Assembly: GCF_030052815.1 (NCBI RefSeq)
Contig: NC_079503.1
Span: 45,426,735-45,490,734 of the forward strand
Length of the DNA: 64,000 bases
Direction of reading: 5' to 3'
Source: Hevea brasiliensis
Taxonomy: Eukaryota > Streptophyta > Magnoliopsida > Malpighiales > Euphorbiaceae
The notes below the pieces were generated by a model, which saw nothing but the letters and a program-made list of their open reading frames with translations, was not told the origin of the DNA and made no database searches. The position numbers and the translations under genes were made by a program. Within the stretch, counting starts at the first letter, position 1. Each line of letters starts with the position of its first letter. This document shows positions 1 through 11,539 of this stretch, piece after piece.

Positions 1-327
1 ATTCTAGAATGACATAAAAACACTTGATAAAATATAAAAATATATGAATTAAGTTGTATTAACATGTTTTCTAAAATAATAATGAAGACACATAAAAATA
101 AATATAAAAGGAGACTAGATGCTAACAAAATGCAATGAATGTTAACCTTAAATGTCTATATAATTTGATGTAATCAATGTATGGGGAAAAATTGCTTTAA
201 TAAGAACTCCAATCGTGCTTTTTTTTATAGCTGGTTCAATCTGACTCAAAGTTAGAGTGTCCACATTTCTAGATCTGAAGATGGATCTGATTGGGAAGAA
301 GCCATGCTTAATATTGTGATGAAAGGA

Positions 328-648
328 TTATTCAACATGTGACAGATCAAGCTTTTTGCAAACCTTTTCTTTTAATTTCTTTTTTAAAAATGGGATTTGG
401 ACTAATGTCGAACTTTGAGACAAAAATGGTGTAATTGGCAATTGAGATTGTGAGGGACCATTTTCATCTTTGACAATTTGAGTTACTCTGAAAGATATGT
501 TAGATGCATGTTCATTTCTTAAGCTTAAAACCACCAAGAAAATTTGTTTAGTGTTCAATATTCTTATTAGAATTGGTGGAACTAAACTCTTGTCATTAGA
601 GCTATGAACTAAGGTTGATGTAGAAAGTCCAATGAGATCTAAAGCCAA
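328..648 (-). pseudogene. Isolated 106-codon open frame, weak OB-fold/RPA-like resemblance
   Basis: An uninterrupted 106-codon frame on the minus strand with no recognised gene context. A central stretch (about residues 30-62) has alternating hydrophobic strands followed by a frame like F-R-V-T-Q-I-V-K-D. This loosely recalls the C-terminal OB-fold of plant replication protein A1-like proteins, which are also carried by Helitrons. The resemblance is by eye only and no diagnostic cysteine or catalytic motif is visible. A serine-rich and then lysine-rich tail follows. It may be a chance frame, an exon fragment or a transposon remnant. No splice-consistent neighbour or second conserved block was found, so function is not assigned. 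Confidence 0.2.
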
Positions 649-1529
649 TCAACCAAAAATAGCAAATGTAGTAATTCCTGTTTGGTCCTCGATAATGGTA
701 CTCAATTTATACCAATAATGGTTATATGCATATATCATTCCATGGTATTTAGCAGCATAAATGGTTAGAAATAAACATTGAATTATGAATAAAATCCCAA
801 GGTATTACAGGTCATTTTAGTATGCCTCATCTGTTGTGCACCTAATTGTTCTCATTATAATTATGTGTGTTGCTTTTGCAATTAGATCAAGCTTTGTAGC
901 ACCAACCAATTGTTGTATTTATGTTTTATATTGTTGCTTTACATGTGAATTTGGTATCCTATTTTCAATGAATAAATAAGTTATATAAAAATATTATAAA
1001 GAAATATAAGCAATGGTTAATTTATATATACTTTGTCTATGTGAATGTCTAGCAAAAGCAATTCATTGATTGTTTTCTTATTAACAATGGAAGGCTGCAA
1101 ATAAAAATTTTAAAAATTTAGTGGCTTTCAATGATAATTAAAATGTCATTTTTTAATATGTACCTTGTTATGAAATTTACTATAACAACCTTGAACCCTG
1201 ATGACTTTAATCAATGGTTAATGGAGTTTTAAGGCAAATCTTGGAAACCTTGGCAAGGATTCAGAAGCAATTAGTGTTGGGGAAACCCCTCCATGTTGTT
1301 ATGATTGTTAAGATTTTGTAATGTTTTAATTATGATGGGAGGTTTGTTGTATCCTTTAATGGGTTTTCTTGCTAAAGTTTCTTGGTGTGTTTAGAATAGT
1401 TTAATGGAACCCAAAAAGGGAGGGTTTGCGAAGTGGCTAACATTTTTGAGAAAATGTAGGCAAAAGTACTTTTGGTTGCCAAAGGTGAAACTTTCAACTA
1501 TTGAAAATGACAACCATAGTGATGATCGA

Positions 1530-1540
1530 TTATATATAAA
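1530..1540 (+). promoter_or_regulatory. TATA-box-like site
   Basis: A TATATATAAA core sits upstream of a pyrimidine-rich stretch (about 1575-1630) resembling a plant 5' leader. A short frame beginning ATGGAAGAC near 1739 ends after about a dozen codons. This could be the decayed promoter of a host gene or of another transposon. AT-rich DNA produces such sites by chance, so confidence is low. Confidence 0.2.
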
Positions 1541-1932
1541 GAACTTAGCTGGAGGAGAGAGATAAGTTATCTCCTTTTGTTTTCCACTCTAGAAAGTTTT
1601 TTTTTTCTTTTCCTTTGTCTTCCTTCCAAACAAACACCCCAAGGAATTCTTGATTTATCAAAAGTCAAGTTGTATGTCTTTTCTTTGAAATTTATTAGAA
1701 ATAAGTTGAGGATAGAAGTTAATTAGGAGGCTTAAACCATGGAAGACAAAGGAATATTGTGGGTTTTGAAAACTTTCTAAGAAAGGGGTTTCAAATCTTT
1801 ATTATCAAGGAAATATCAAGTTCCAAAGGTGAGTTATTTCTTCTTTTCTCCTTGTTTTGTAAAAGGGTTTGGGTTGGACAATGATATTTTGAGCTAAGAA
1901 TTTAAACGTTTTAATGCTAGTGAGATCTTGCA

Positions 1933-3083
1933 TGTAATACCCCTATATTAAGTAGCCTATGCATTCTACTGTTCCATTGACCGGTGTCTATCCAGATAAC
2001 TAGGATGTCTGGAACTACACTTAAATGATAGTGAAGAGACATGAAATATAAAATACATGATAAGAAAATACAAGAAAAATAAAAAGAGATGAAATGTAAT
2101 TAGGTTAAGTGAGCCAGAAATCATAGCGATGGGGTACCGCACCGGAAAGTTAAGGCAGATATAATTGCTGACTCCTGGACCACAGGGAATCCTAGGAAAT
2201 ATTTTCAGAACATGATTAAATGTTATTGACAAATCAGGAATACAAACTGAATAGGGGCATTTTGGTCATTTGACACCTAAAGTTGACTGTTGACCTAAAT
2301 TTTCATTAAAAATAAGTAGTATTAAACTTTGAAAATATCATGAAAATAAGAAATGTGGTACATAATGTAAATAGTGGAAGAATTGTGGCATGATTATAAA
2401 TTAAGGAACTTTAATTAATTAATTCATTAAAATAATCTTAGTGCTCCACTAACTAAATATTATGAGACATATATAAGTCCCTTAGACAGAATTTTACACT
2501 CATCTTCAACCTCTCAAAATACCAGCCGAATGGAACCTTTATTGAAACACCATGGCTGAACCTCCTATAACCTACATGCACATCATTTTTAGCCAACATT
2601 CACACTAAGTTCCTTCATTAAAGCTTGCCTACTCAACTTGAGGAAGACATTGGGAGTAAGAAAAAGAAGATTTGGTAGAGTTTTGGGAAAGCTCTCAAGA
2701 GGTAAGTGTCCAATTTTCCTGCCTTTCTTTAGTAAACTTGGTTATTAGGTAGAGGTGAGTTGATTGGTGAAGAAATTTGAAGGAATTGTTGAGTTATTGA
2801 CTTGTACTATTTTTGGCAGCCATGGGAGCTTATGTTGTTTGAATTTTTCTTACATTAAATTGATGGGAATTAATTTTGATTGAGTTAAATTGAAGTGCTA
2901 GCAAATTAATTCTTATATATGTGTAAATAAGCATTGAATTTAGGGGTTTTGAAAAGAAACTTAGAGACCTTTGCAAACTGCCATTTTCGGCAGCCTTTAA
3001 GTCCATGGATTAGTGATTGATTTCATGAATTCAATTGATGAATTATGGTATTGATGTAGTAAGGGCAGTATATGTAAAGTAAT
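1933..3083 (+). repeat. Z, left arm (LTR-like)
   Basis: The left arm shares the A-type LTR order: the terminal TGTAA block, a block around 2110-2190 matching A 3270-3350, a block with a value-like 'gggcattttggtcatt' signature near 2254, and a leader-like CAGCCGAA site near 2523. It is more diverged from A, B, C and D than these are from one another at the same sites, which fits its place as the oldest layer. It ends at the GTAAT target duplicated by A (3079-3083). Confidence 0.7.
2470..2477 (+). promoter_or_regulatory. Candidate TATA box of LTR Z
   Basis: TATATAAG lies about 30 bp upstream of a CA/pyrimidine-rich stretch (2500-2515) that aligns with the same leader-like block in the LTRs of A and C. 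The position is suitable for an LTR core promoter. A has lost the TATA core here. C carries a weaker TATAATAG at 17760-17767. Confidence 0.4.
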
Positions 3084-6000
3084 TGTAACACCCCTATGTT
3101 CGGTAGTGCGTTCTACTGTTCAGGTGACCAGTGCTGTCCGGACAGCTAGGATGCCTAGAACTACACTTGGATATGAGTGAGGAGACATAAAATAATGAAA
3201 TACAAGAAAAGAAAATACAAGAAAAATAAAGGAAAAATAATAGCAATGAAATATAACCAAGTTAAACGAGCTGAGAACCCTAGCGATGGGTGACCGCACT
3301 GGGAAGTTGCGGCGTGGACCGTTGACTAGCCCTGGATCACGGGGAATCCAAGAAAATATCTTTAAGACTTAAATAGATATCTATTGAAGTATAAATATCA
3401 TTAGAAATATCAAAGAAAAATTAAATAATTAGTACAAAGAAAAATGAGAAATCAAGAAAATGACAAAGCTCGGTGTTACCGAAAAATCGGGAATGCAACC
3501 TGAACAGGGGCATTGTGGTCATTTGACACCCTGAGTTGTCTTTTGACCTAAATGTCCACTAAAAAAAATGATGTTACGCTTGGAAAATGTCATGAAAAAT
3601 TAAATTGGTGGTACCTAATTCAAATAGTAGAAGATAGGAGTTAAATGTGGAAATTTGGAAACCTAAGAATAAATAAACATTAAATCTTCACTTAGTGCTC
3701 CACTCACTCCAAGTGGACCACTAAGCATATTTTGGACAGAAATAATCCATCTTCTTCAACCTCCCAAAACCAGCCGAAATGCTTTTGAAGGAAAACCTCT
3801 ATGGCCGCACTTCACAAGCTCCATGCAAGCTTCAATCCTTCATCTCCAAGCCAATTTCCTTACACCTTCCTTCACTAAAGTTGTTCTACACAACTTGGGC
3901 AGTAGATAGGCAGCAAGAAAATCAAGTTTTAGTGAGGTTTTGAAGAGTTTCAAAAGTGGTAAGCATGTATTTTTTATTATTGTTTCATTAAACTTTAAAT
4001 GGATGTTATGGGTAGTTGAATTGTGAAAGGATTTTTGAAATTTGATGAGTTAAGGGAGAGGTACATTTTTGGCAGCCATGGAACTTCAATAAGAGCAGTT
4101 TATCCTTGCATGTAAATGGTAGATTAAAGTGTTGATGTAAGTATTTATGTGTGTAGGAATAAATTGGATAATGTATACTAGATGTATGTGATAGTACACT
4201 TGATTTGGGAAGCTTGGAAGTTAATTGAAGAAGATGTACAATAGGCAACTTTGAAGTGTAGACCGAAATGTGTTGTTTCATGGTTTGGTTTATGGAATTA
4301 TATTGTTGAATTATGGTGCTTGTTATGGCAGCATGTATATGTGTATAGAGGTTTAAATATGGACATGTAAATGAGCTATGTCATGTGGCTGAATTGTTTG
4401 TAATTGGGACTTGGAAAATTCTGTACTATAATGTGCATATTGAGAATAGTTGTAAGCTACCAAAATGACCAAAAATGAGTTGCTAAATGTCTTTATGGTA
4501 AGGGACAAAATAGAAATGGCATGGAACAGTTCACTTGATAGGCATAGAATGTGTAATTGGTAAATGGTGAACAATGTATAATAGGGCAGTGTGTGTTTTG
4601 GCATAGAACCTTAAGTGTGTGGCTCCAATTGGTATGAGACCAATTGGAGGTGAAACTAGGCACAAAATGTGCCAACTTTCATGAAGGAAACTTACCAAAT
4701 TTCTGCTTGGAAGGTGACTTGAAAAATGACCAAATCCGGATTAGTGCTTTGAAAACCTGAAAATTGATCATTTGGACAGCAGTTGATATTTTGGCAATAA
4801 CTCACTCAAAACAGGCTAATTGACTTGATATTTTTACTATGAATATTTGAGACATATATCTACAATTCTTATGAAGACACCAAAGCCCAGAAATAGCCAG
4901 AACCAAGCCAAATAGCTTGCACAAGTTTAGGTCCAAAAACTGGTCGAACCACAAGTGACCTAAAAATGACCTAAACCTACCATTTTGGTACATTCTGTCC
5001 AGCATTGGGAAATTGAACATAACTTGGCCTACATAACTCATAATGACTTAAAATTTTGCCCTGCGTGCAATAAGACATAGACCTACAAGTTTGTAGTTTT
5101 GACCGAAAACCGAGGGAACTAGGTCATCCGGTTAGGTTAAATTAGTATATCGGAATCTGACAAATTGCAATAAAATGCACTATACATGAAAATGAATTGG
5201 GTAACATGTACCAACACTAAAAGGCTATTAAATATGACACATTGGTAACATTAAAACCTAATTCACCTAGAGTGCATTGAGGGTCAACATCTTAGGTTGA
5301 CTAAGGAAATAATAGAATTCAATAAATTAAGTATTAAGCCTTATTGTTAAAGACGGTTTAAATGAGTACTGAAACATTTCAAATTGTGTGTTTCAGTTAG
5401 CAAAGACTCAGGGAAGGGAAGGAAACACTGAGTCACGGCCAAGAGACAGTTATTAGAGGTTTGTGCATAATAGTTATTTCTTTTAAATTTTCAATTAAAA
5501 TAAATTATGACTATTTGTATACCATTATTTTAAATTGTGAAAATTTGTTTGAATGATATTTGATAGATACTTATTGATTGAAAAGCATTGTAAATTGTTT
5601 GAAACCATAGCTATCATGTATATTGATTGAATTCCTCGATAGCTTATCTAGTGAGATGAATTGAATTCCCTCTCTGGCTGAAGTGTTGAGGTGTGTGCCT
5701 ACTGAGGACGAATAGAATGAGTACTCATATTATTGCTAGCTAGCTATGTTATTCCTCACTAGCCATCGGCTTTTGGGATGAATTGAATTTCTCACTAGCC
5801 ATCGGCTTTTGAGACGAATTGAACTTTGGAACATGATTAAGCTGTGTGTGTGATTTATTGATATTCATTGTGATATTGTGAAATAGAGTTTAAATTCTTG
5901 TTGACATTCATTGTCTTTGGATTTAACTATGGTTTTAAGTATCCACTATGTATCCACTATGTATATGACTTATGATTTGTGATTTAAAGTTGTATTTGGT

Positions 6001-6666
6001 TAATGTTGTGCACCACTGAGACAATGGCTCAGCGATAGCTTTTCATTGCTTTCGCAGGTAGATAGACTGACAGGGCAGCAGACTAGGCTGCTAGTACTAC
6101 ACTGAGAGATCATCGAGTATATTGAGTATACCGTATTTTGCATTTTGTATTGTAATGTATGTTCACTGTATGTATATAGTGTTCTTGGTTTTGAGCAGTT
6201 GCAAATTAAAATTGTACATTGAAGTTGTAAAATAAATTGTGAATCATTTTGGCTTGTAAAATTTGTACTATATTTCTTTTATCTCAGCATTTGAAAATAC
6301 TGAAAAATTGTTGTGGATTTGAGTTGAGAAACATATTGTGTTAATTGAATGTTGGAGTTTGAGATTGAGAAATATATTTGAAGTGCTTTTTACAGGTTTT
6401 TGAAGAACTGTTTTATTCAAAATACAGATGGCATTCTGCCAAAATTTTTATAGAAATTACTAATAATTAAAATGTGTTAGCTGTTTCACTTTAATTCAAA
6501 AAAAGTTTTTAACACCTATAAATAGTGCTCACCACTGTAAAAAGAAGTGAGAAAAGTTTTAAAATCCCTTGTAGTGTATTTAATGGGTTATCAGTAGACG
6601 AAGTTGGTAATTCATTAGGTATACAACGGGATCATGTTATGCCTTACAGAGGGGTAGGGTGTGACA
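3084..6666 (+). repeat. A 5' LTR (3583 bp)
   Basis: It starts TGTAACACCC and ends GGGTGTGACA. The 3' LTR of A matches it along its whole length in three separated pieces. It contains a degenerate array of roughly 200-bp modules (about 4620-5120), a 36-bp direct repeat (5755-5826) and a conserved terminal block (about 6520-6666) shared with C, E and F. Small open frames inside, mostly on the minus strand, are not conserved and are not genes. Confidence 0.95.
5755..5826 (+). repeat. 36-bp direct repeat in A LTR, two copies
   Basis: Two adjacent 36-bp copies start at 5755 and 5791, each beginning CTCACTAGCCATCGGC, with three or so mismatches. The same pair recurs in the 3' LTR around 46613-46684. 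The array follows a GCTAGCTAGCTA palindrome (about 5735). Confidence 0.85.
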
Positions 6667-6674
6667 TGTTTAAG

Positions 6675-6687
6675 TCGTATCAGAGCA
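6675..6687 (+). other. Primer-binding site of A (tRNA-iMet type)
   Basis: TCGTATCAGAGCA lies 8 bp after the 5' LTR. It matches the usual initiator-tRNA-Met site TGGTATCAGAGCA except for G to C at the second base. Element C has the unmutated version. Confidence 0.85.
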
Positions 6688-6854
6688 AGTTTTTAAATTT
6701 TATTTTCACCTGTAATTTGAATATTCTTTCTTCATAATACAACTGCTCAATATCATTGTTTGATACATATAGTACATTACATTATAAATATGCACTAACG
6801 GGAGGAAATCTCCTTGTGTTATTGTTCAGGAGGTCTAAGATCCTCGAATTGACT

Positions 6855-8032
6855 ATGGAAGAGGGTGATCGTTCAGTCGATCAATCTATAGAGGCTGAGG
6901 TACAAGGGGATGCCCCAGCCCTACACAATGTCAGTGGATCAACTGCACCAACCCCCTTAGTAGCATAGTTTCCTGCTCAGTTCGCTCAGCAGATGGTTGC
7001 AATGTTCCAACAGATGGCTGGTAATGTGCCTACTCAAGTCCCACTACAGACACCAGTGGTACAACCACAGTCTTCTGCTAGGCAGTATGATAAACTAATG
7101 AAATATGGAGCTACTGAGTTCAAGGGGATAGTAGATCCTCTAGAAGCAGAACAGTGGTTATAGTGAATGGATAGGGTGTTCAAGAAGCTACATTGTACAG
7201 AGGAGCTCAAGTTTGAATATTCAGTGTCTCTGCTACAGGGGGATGCATATGACTAGTGGAAAACCATTCTCCATAGTCTGGTAGAACCTTCAGTGCTAAC
7301 ATGGAATGATTTTCTACGGGAGTTCAGACAAAAATATGTCCCTAATGCTTATGTGGACTAGAAGCTGCAAGAGTTCCTAAGTCTGAAACAGGGGAGTAGA
7401 TTAGTGGCTAAATATGAAAGGGAATTTTTCCGCCTAAGCCATTATGCAGTAAGTCTACTTGCTACCTGCAGGGAGAGATGTAAAAGGTTTGAAACCGGCT
7501 TGAAGCTCAGTATTAGATTACAAGTGGTTGGATTCAAACATACTAACTTCTCTGAACTTATTTCTCAAGCACTAGAGTTAGAAAGAATTGAATCTGAAGC
7601 GGCTCAAGAGAAAAAGAAATTAGAGAAGACAGAAAAAGAGGGAAAGTCAATAGAACAGAGTTCTAGTGGTCCTACTGGAAAGAGGAAGAACCATGGGGGA
7701 CACAGCAGAGGTGGTAAGAAGTCTGGTAGGGAAAGATATTTAGGATAAAAACCTCCTCTATCTGGTCAGCAGAGTACCAGAAGTTCCTACCCTCCCCGCC
7801 AATGTGAAACTTGTGGAAGAAATCATGGTGGGGTATGCTACAAGGCTATTGGAGCCTGTTATAACTGTGGAGGCATAGGACACTTTGCCAAAGCTGCACC
7901 AATACTCACAGAGTTGGACCACCTCCTACTACTGCTGAAGGGTCAGTTCAGAGCCCTGTCACCAGAGGTTCACAACCACCTAGTAGAGGTAGAGGCAGGG
8001 GTAGAGGTAACCCAGCCAGCAGCTAAGGCACA
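6855..8032 (+). pseudogene. A gag (capsid/nucleocapsid), broken
   Basis: The start ATGGAAGAG at 6855 is shared with the gag of C (21185). The protein would form the capsid and bind element RNA in the cytoplasm. The retrotransposon-gag domain is visible around 7100-7560, with the block ...LLQGDAYD.WK... and then ...CKRFETGL.... A first zinc knuckle CX2CX3HX3C lies near 7807-7840, and the second begins CYNCGGIGHFAK near 7860. There are in-frame stops at 6966-6968, in the gag domain (near 7160, 7255 and 7360) and at 7746-7748. A one-base deletion near 7893 destroys the last cysteine of the second knuckle and shifts the frame so that the downstream sequence runs into the pol frame. The proline/arginine-glycine-rich linker follows in the other frame. 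Clearly non-functional as read. Confidence 0.9.
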
Positions 8033-9540
8033 GTGAATCAATCAGAGCAAGGCAGTGCTCCAGTCAGAGTCTATGCAATGAGACAGAGAGAAGAGGCCGA
8101 GACATCTGATGTTGTGGCTGGTACCTTCTCAACTTTTAATCAAGATGTGTTTGTGTTATTTGATCCGGGTTCTACCCATTCTTATGTGAGTGCTAGCTTC
8201 ATTGATTGCATTGCTATTCCATGTACAAAAATAGACTGTGAGGTGCTAGTAATAAGTCCGCTAGGACAAGAGGTTAGGGTTAATAGAATGTATAAGGATT
8301 GTCCTTTTGTGATCCAAGGACACACTTTTCTATCTGATCTCATTGAAATGCCCTTTAGAGATTATGATATCATCTTGGGCATGGCTTGGTTAGCCAGACA
8401 TCACACCATGATTGATTGTAGATTGAAGACAGTCACTTTTGGTCTCCCTCAGTACAGTGATGTGGTAATACATGGTGAGAGGCAACTATTGCCATCAAAC
8501 ATCATTTTGGCTGTACTAGCCAGAAAAATGATCAGAAAGGGGTGTGAAGCATACTTGGCACATGTGGTAGACACCCAAGTGGGGAGTCCAGCATTGAGGG
8601 ACATCCCTACTGTATATGACTGTCCAGATGTGTTTCCTGATGAATTGCCAGGATTACCACCAGAAATAGAAGTGCAGCTTGAAATTAATGTTCTGCCTGG
8701 TATGGATCCAATCTCCATAACACCATACAGAATGGCACCAGCAGAGTTGAAGGAGTTGAAGGTACAATTGCAAGAACTACTTGAAAAGGGCTTCATCTGC
8801 CCTAGTGTGTTACATTGGGGAGCACCAATGTTGTTTGTTAAGAAGAAAGATGGTACTCTCTACTTATGTATTGACTACCGGCAATTGAATAAGGTGACAA
8901 TAAAGAACAGATATCCATTGCCTTACATTGATGATCTATTTAATCAGTTGAAGGGTGCAGCTGTATTCTCCAAAATTGATTTGCAATCGGGTTATTATCA
9001 GTTGAAAGTGTAAGAGCAAAGTATTCCAAAAACTGCTTTCAGAACTCGATATGGCCACTATGAGTTTCTGGTAATGCCATTCGGGTTAACTAATGCTCCA
9101 GTTGCTTTTATGGATCTGATGAACACTATCTTCAGATCATATCTTGACCAATTTGTTGTGGTGTTTATTGATGATATTTTGATATATTCGAGGAATGCAG
9201 AGGAGCATGACAGACATTTGCGGATTGTGTTGCAGACTTTAAGGGAGAAACAACTATACGCCAAATTGTCAAAATGTGAATTTTGGCTGAAAGAAATCTC
9301 CTTCTTGGGACATGTGTCAACTGAAGGGATCAAGGTAGATTCTAGCAAGGTAAAAGCTATCCTTAATTGGAAGCCGCCCAGGAATATCACAGAAATTTAC
9401 AGTTTTCTGGGTTTAGCTAGATATTACCGTCGATTTGTGAAAAGGTTTTCTATGTTAGCTTCTCCACTAACCAAGCTACTTCGGAAAGATGTAAAATTTC
9501 AGTGGAGAGATAAATGCTAGTAGAGTTTTGATGAATTAAA
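8033..9540 (+). pseudogene. A pol part 1: aspartic protease and reverse transcriptase, with stops
   Basis: Same frame from 8033 to beyond 9520. The protease active site reads [12 protein letters not shown] (about 8157-8190), with D-P-G in place of the usual [18 protein letters not shown] block follows near 8366. RT starts after a conserved [10 protein letters not shown] block (about 8720) and shows [50 protein letters not shown] and the catalytic FIDD box (about 9165-9176). Stops interrupt it at 9011-9013 and at 9518-9523 (two in a row). RT would copy the RNA into cDNA within virus-like particles. It is adjacent to RNase H in the same frame, so pol was originally one polyprotein. Confidence 0.93.
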
Positions 9541-9960
9541 GAGGTGTTTGACTGAAGCTCCAATCCTTACTTTACCTACTCCGAGTAAAGAATATACAGT
9601 TTATAGTGATGCTTCTCACAATGGGTTAGGCTGTGTACTGATGCAAGATCAAAATATCATTGCTTATGCATCACGCTAGCTGAAACCGCATGAGAGGAAC
9701 TACCTAACACATGATTTAGAGCTAGCAGCTATTGTTTTTGCTCTGAAGATCTGGAGATACTATTTGTATGGGGAGAAATGCCACATTTACATAGATCACA
9801 AGAGCTTGAAGTTTTTGGGCACCCAAAAGAAATTGAATTTGAGGCAGTGGAGATGGTTAGAACTGATTAAAGACTATGATTGCTTAATAAACTATCAGCC
9901 AGGGAAAGCAAATGTGGTGGTTGACGCCTTAAGTCACAAGACTATGGCAAGTCTCAGAGT
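9541..9960 (+). pseudogene. A pol part 2: RNase H
   Basis: The RNase H domain continues in the RT frame. It has [15 protein letters not shown] (first catalytic Asp, about 9602), then [21 protein letters not shown] (catalytic Glu, about 9715), DHKSLK (catalytic Asp, about 9795) and the plant-typical [17 protein letters not shown] block. A stop interrupts it near 9677. The DALS box at about 9925 marks the link to integrase. The domain would remove the RNA strand during reverse transcription. Confidence 0.9.
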
Positions 9961-11294
9961 TTCTCCTTTATCCATGGTACATGAGTTGAAAGCACAGCAT
10001 GCTAGTTTAGAGATTGATGATGAGGGACAGATAGTAGTTGCATGGCATGTGCAGCCAGTGTTGATTGATCATATTAGAATGGCTGTTCAGAGTGATGATA
10101 AATATCGAAAGCTACTGAAAGAAGTCCAACAGGGCAAGAAACCTGAATTCTCTGTGAGAGATGATGGTTTACTACTATATCAAGGCAGAATGTGCGTTTC
10201 TAATGATGTGGAATTGAGACAGATCATTATGAAGGAAGCACATGAGTCTCCTTTCGCTATGCACGTTGGTGGAACTAAAATGTACAGAGGGCTGAAAAAG
10301 CATTATTGGTGGATGGGTATGAAGAGGGATATAGCTGAATTTGTTTCCAAATGCCTAACTTGTTAGCAAGTAAGGGCAGAATATCAAGTTTCAGCTGGTT
10401 TGTTACATCCATTGCCAGTACTAGAGTGGAAATGGGAACCGATAACCATGGTTTTTGGGATGGGACTTCCGATGAGACAGAATAGTCATGATACAATATG
10501 GGTTATAGTTGATAAACTAACTAAGTCTGCTCACTTTTTGCCAATCCGAATGGATTATAGCCTGGAGAGATTGGCCAGATTATACATAAACGAGATTATA
10601 AGACTGCATGGAGTGCCAGTATCGATTGTATCTGACAGAGATCCTAGGTTCACTTCTAGATTCTGGGGTAGTCTTCAGAGAGCCCTAGGAACTAGATTGA
10701 ACTTCAAAGACAAGATTCCACCCATGCATGGATGGCCAGTTTAAAAGGGTAATTCAGATATTGGAGGATATGCTACGGGCTTGTGTGATTGAGTTTGAAG
10801 GTAGTTGGAACATACACTTGCCTTTGATTGAGTTTGCTTTTAACAACAGCTACCAATCAAGCATTGCGATGCCTCCATATGAAGCTTTGTATAGCAGGAA
10901 TTGTAGAACTCCCCTATGTTGGGATGAAGTAGGTGAAAGAAAGATGATTGGGCTAGAAATTGTTCAGCAGACAGAGGAAGAGATCAGATTGATCAAAGAT
11001 AGACTCAAGGCTGCATCAGACCGTCGGAAGTCTTATGTTGATCAGAAGAGAAGAGACATTGAATATGTCGTGCGTGATAAGGTATTCCTCAAAGTTTCTC
11101 CTTGGAAGAGGATTATGAGATTTGGCAGAAAGGGGAAACTGAGTCCTCATTTCATCGGACCATATGAGGTTTTGGAAAGAGTAGGTTCTTTGGCATATCG
11201 GCTAGCATTACCTCCAGAGCTAGAAAGGATACACAGTGTCTTTCATGTGTCCATGTTAAGGAGGTACAAATCTGACCCATCTCATGTACTATAA
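9961..11294 (+). pseudogene. A pol part 3: integrase, without the intron seen in B and D
   Basis: The HHCC zinc domain is visible (HESPFAMH..., then CLTC near 10355-10366, followed by a stop). In the DDE core the first Asp is lost: the block normally reading TMDFV is TMVFG (about 10447). The second Asp is kept in [12 protein letters not shown] (about 10630). A frameshift lies near 10720. The catalytic Glu position reads D-G-Q-F-K-R, so Glu is replaced by Lys (about 10735-10745). The coding sequence passes directly from RVIQ to ILEDM with nothing inserted, unlike B and D. A GPY/F module (FIGPYEVLERVG, about 11155) follows. Catalytically dead by inspection. Confidence 0.9.
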
Positions 11295-11492
11295 GTTGAA
11301 TAGATTGAGGTAAATCTAGACCTCTCATATAAGGAAAAACCCATAGAAATTCTGGCTTATGAGGTGAAGCAGCTGAGGAATAAATAGATACACTTGGTTA
11401 AAGTGTTGTGGAACCATCATTCAGGCCAGGAAGCTACTTGGGAACGTGAAGAGGATATGAGGAGACAGCACCCACAGCTGTTCAGAGACTAA
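11295..11492 (+). pseudogene. A chromodomain, C-terminus of pol
   Basis: After stops at 11292 and shortly beyond, the same frame continues as PIEILAYEVKQLRNK, stop, then HLVKVLWNHHSGQEATWE and a final HPQLF block, ending at the TAA at 11490-11492. The VKVLW...EATWE core is that of the chromodomain fused to integrase in chromoviruses, thought to guide insertion to particular chromatin. It lies immediately before the polypurine tract, as expected for this clade. Confidence 0.85.
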
Positions 11493-11525
11493 TGCCAGGT
11501 AAAATTTCAAAACGAAATTTATTTT

Positions 11526-11538
11526 AAGGGGGAGAGAA
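11526..11538 (+). other. Polypurine tract of A
   Basis: AAGGGGGAGAGAA directly precedes the 3' LTR start at 11540 and primes plus-strand DNA. A short AAATTT-rich inverted stretch just upstream (about 11503-11525) is shared with B, C and D. Confidence 0.9.
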
Positions 11539-11539
11539 T

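Larger units (their letters stand above)
1..1927. other. AT-rich flank without a recognisable gene
   Basis: This is the pre-insertion flank left of the nested stack. It is AT-rich, full of short homopolymer runs and stop codons on both strands. I see only one weak coding remnant (328-648, - strand) and a TATA-like site near 1530, described separately. No LTR end, tRNA-like or rRNA-like sequence was recognised. The sequence on the far side of the stack, after 48884, should be its original continuation because the TTGCA duplication brackets the stack. Confidence 0.6.

Noticed and set aside
1739..1785. Short frame starting ATGGAAGAC considered as a first exon
   Set aside because: It stops after about a dozen codons and no continuation could be recognised. 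The following GTGAGT-like site is unsupported.
6675..6687. tRNA-like matches at primer-binding sites considered as tRNA genes
   Set aside because: Only the 12-13 bases complementary to the initiator tRNA 3' end are present; no cloverleaf.
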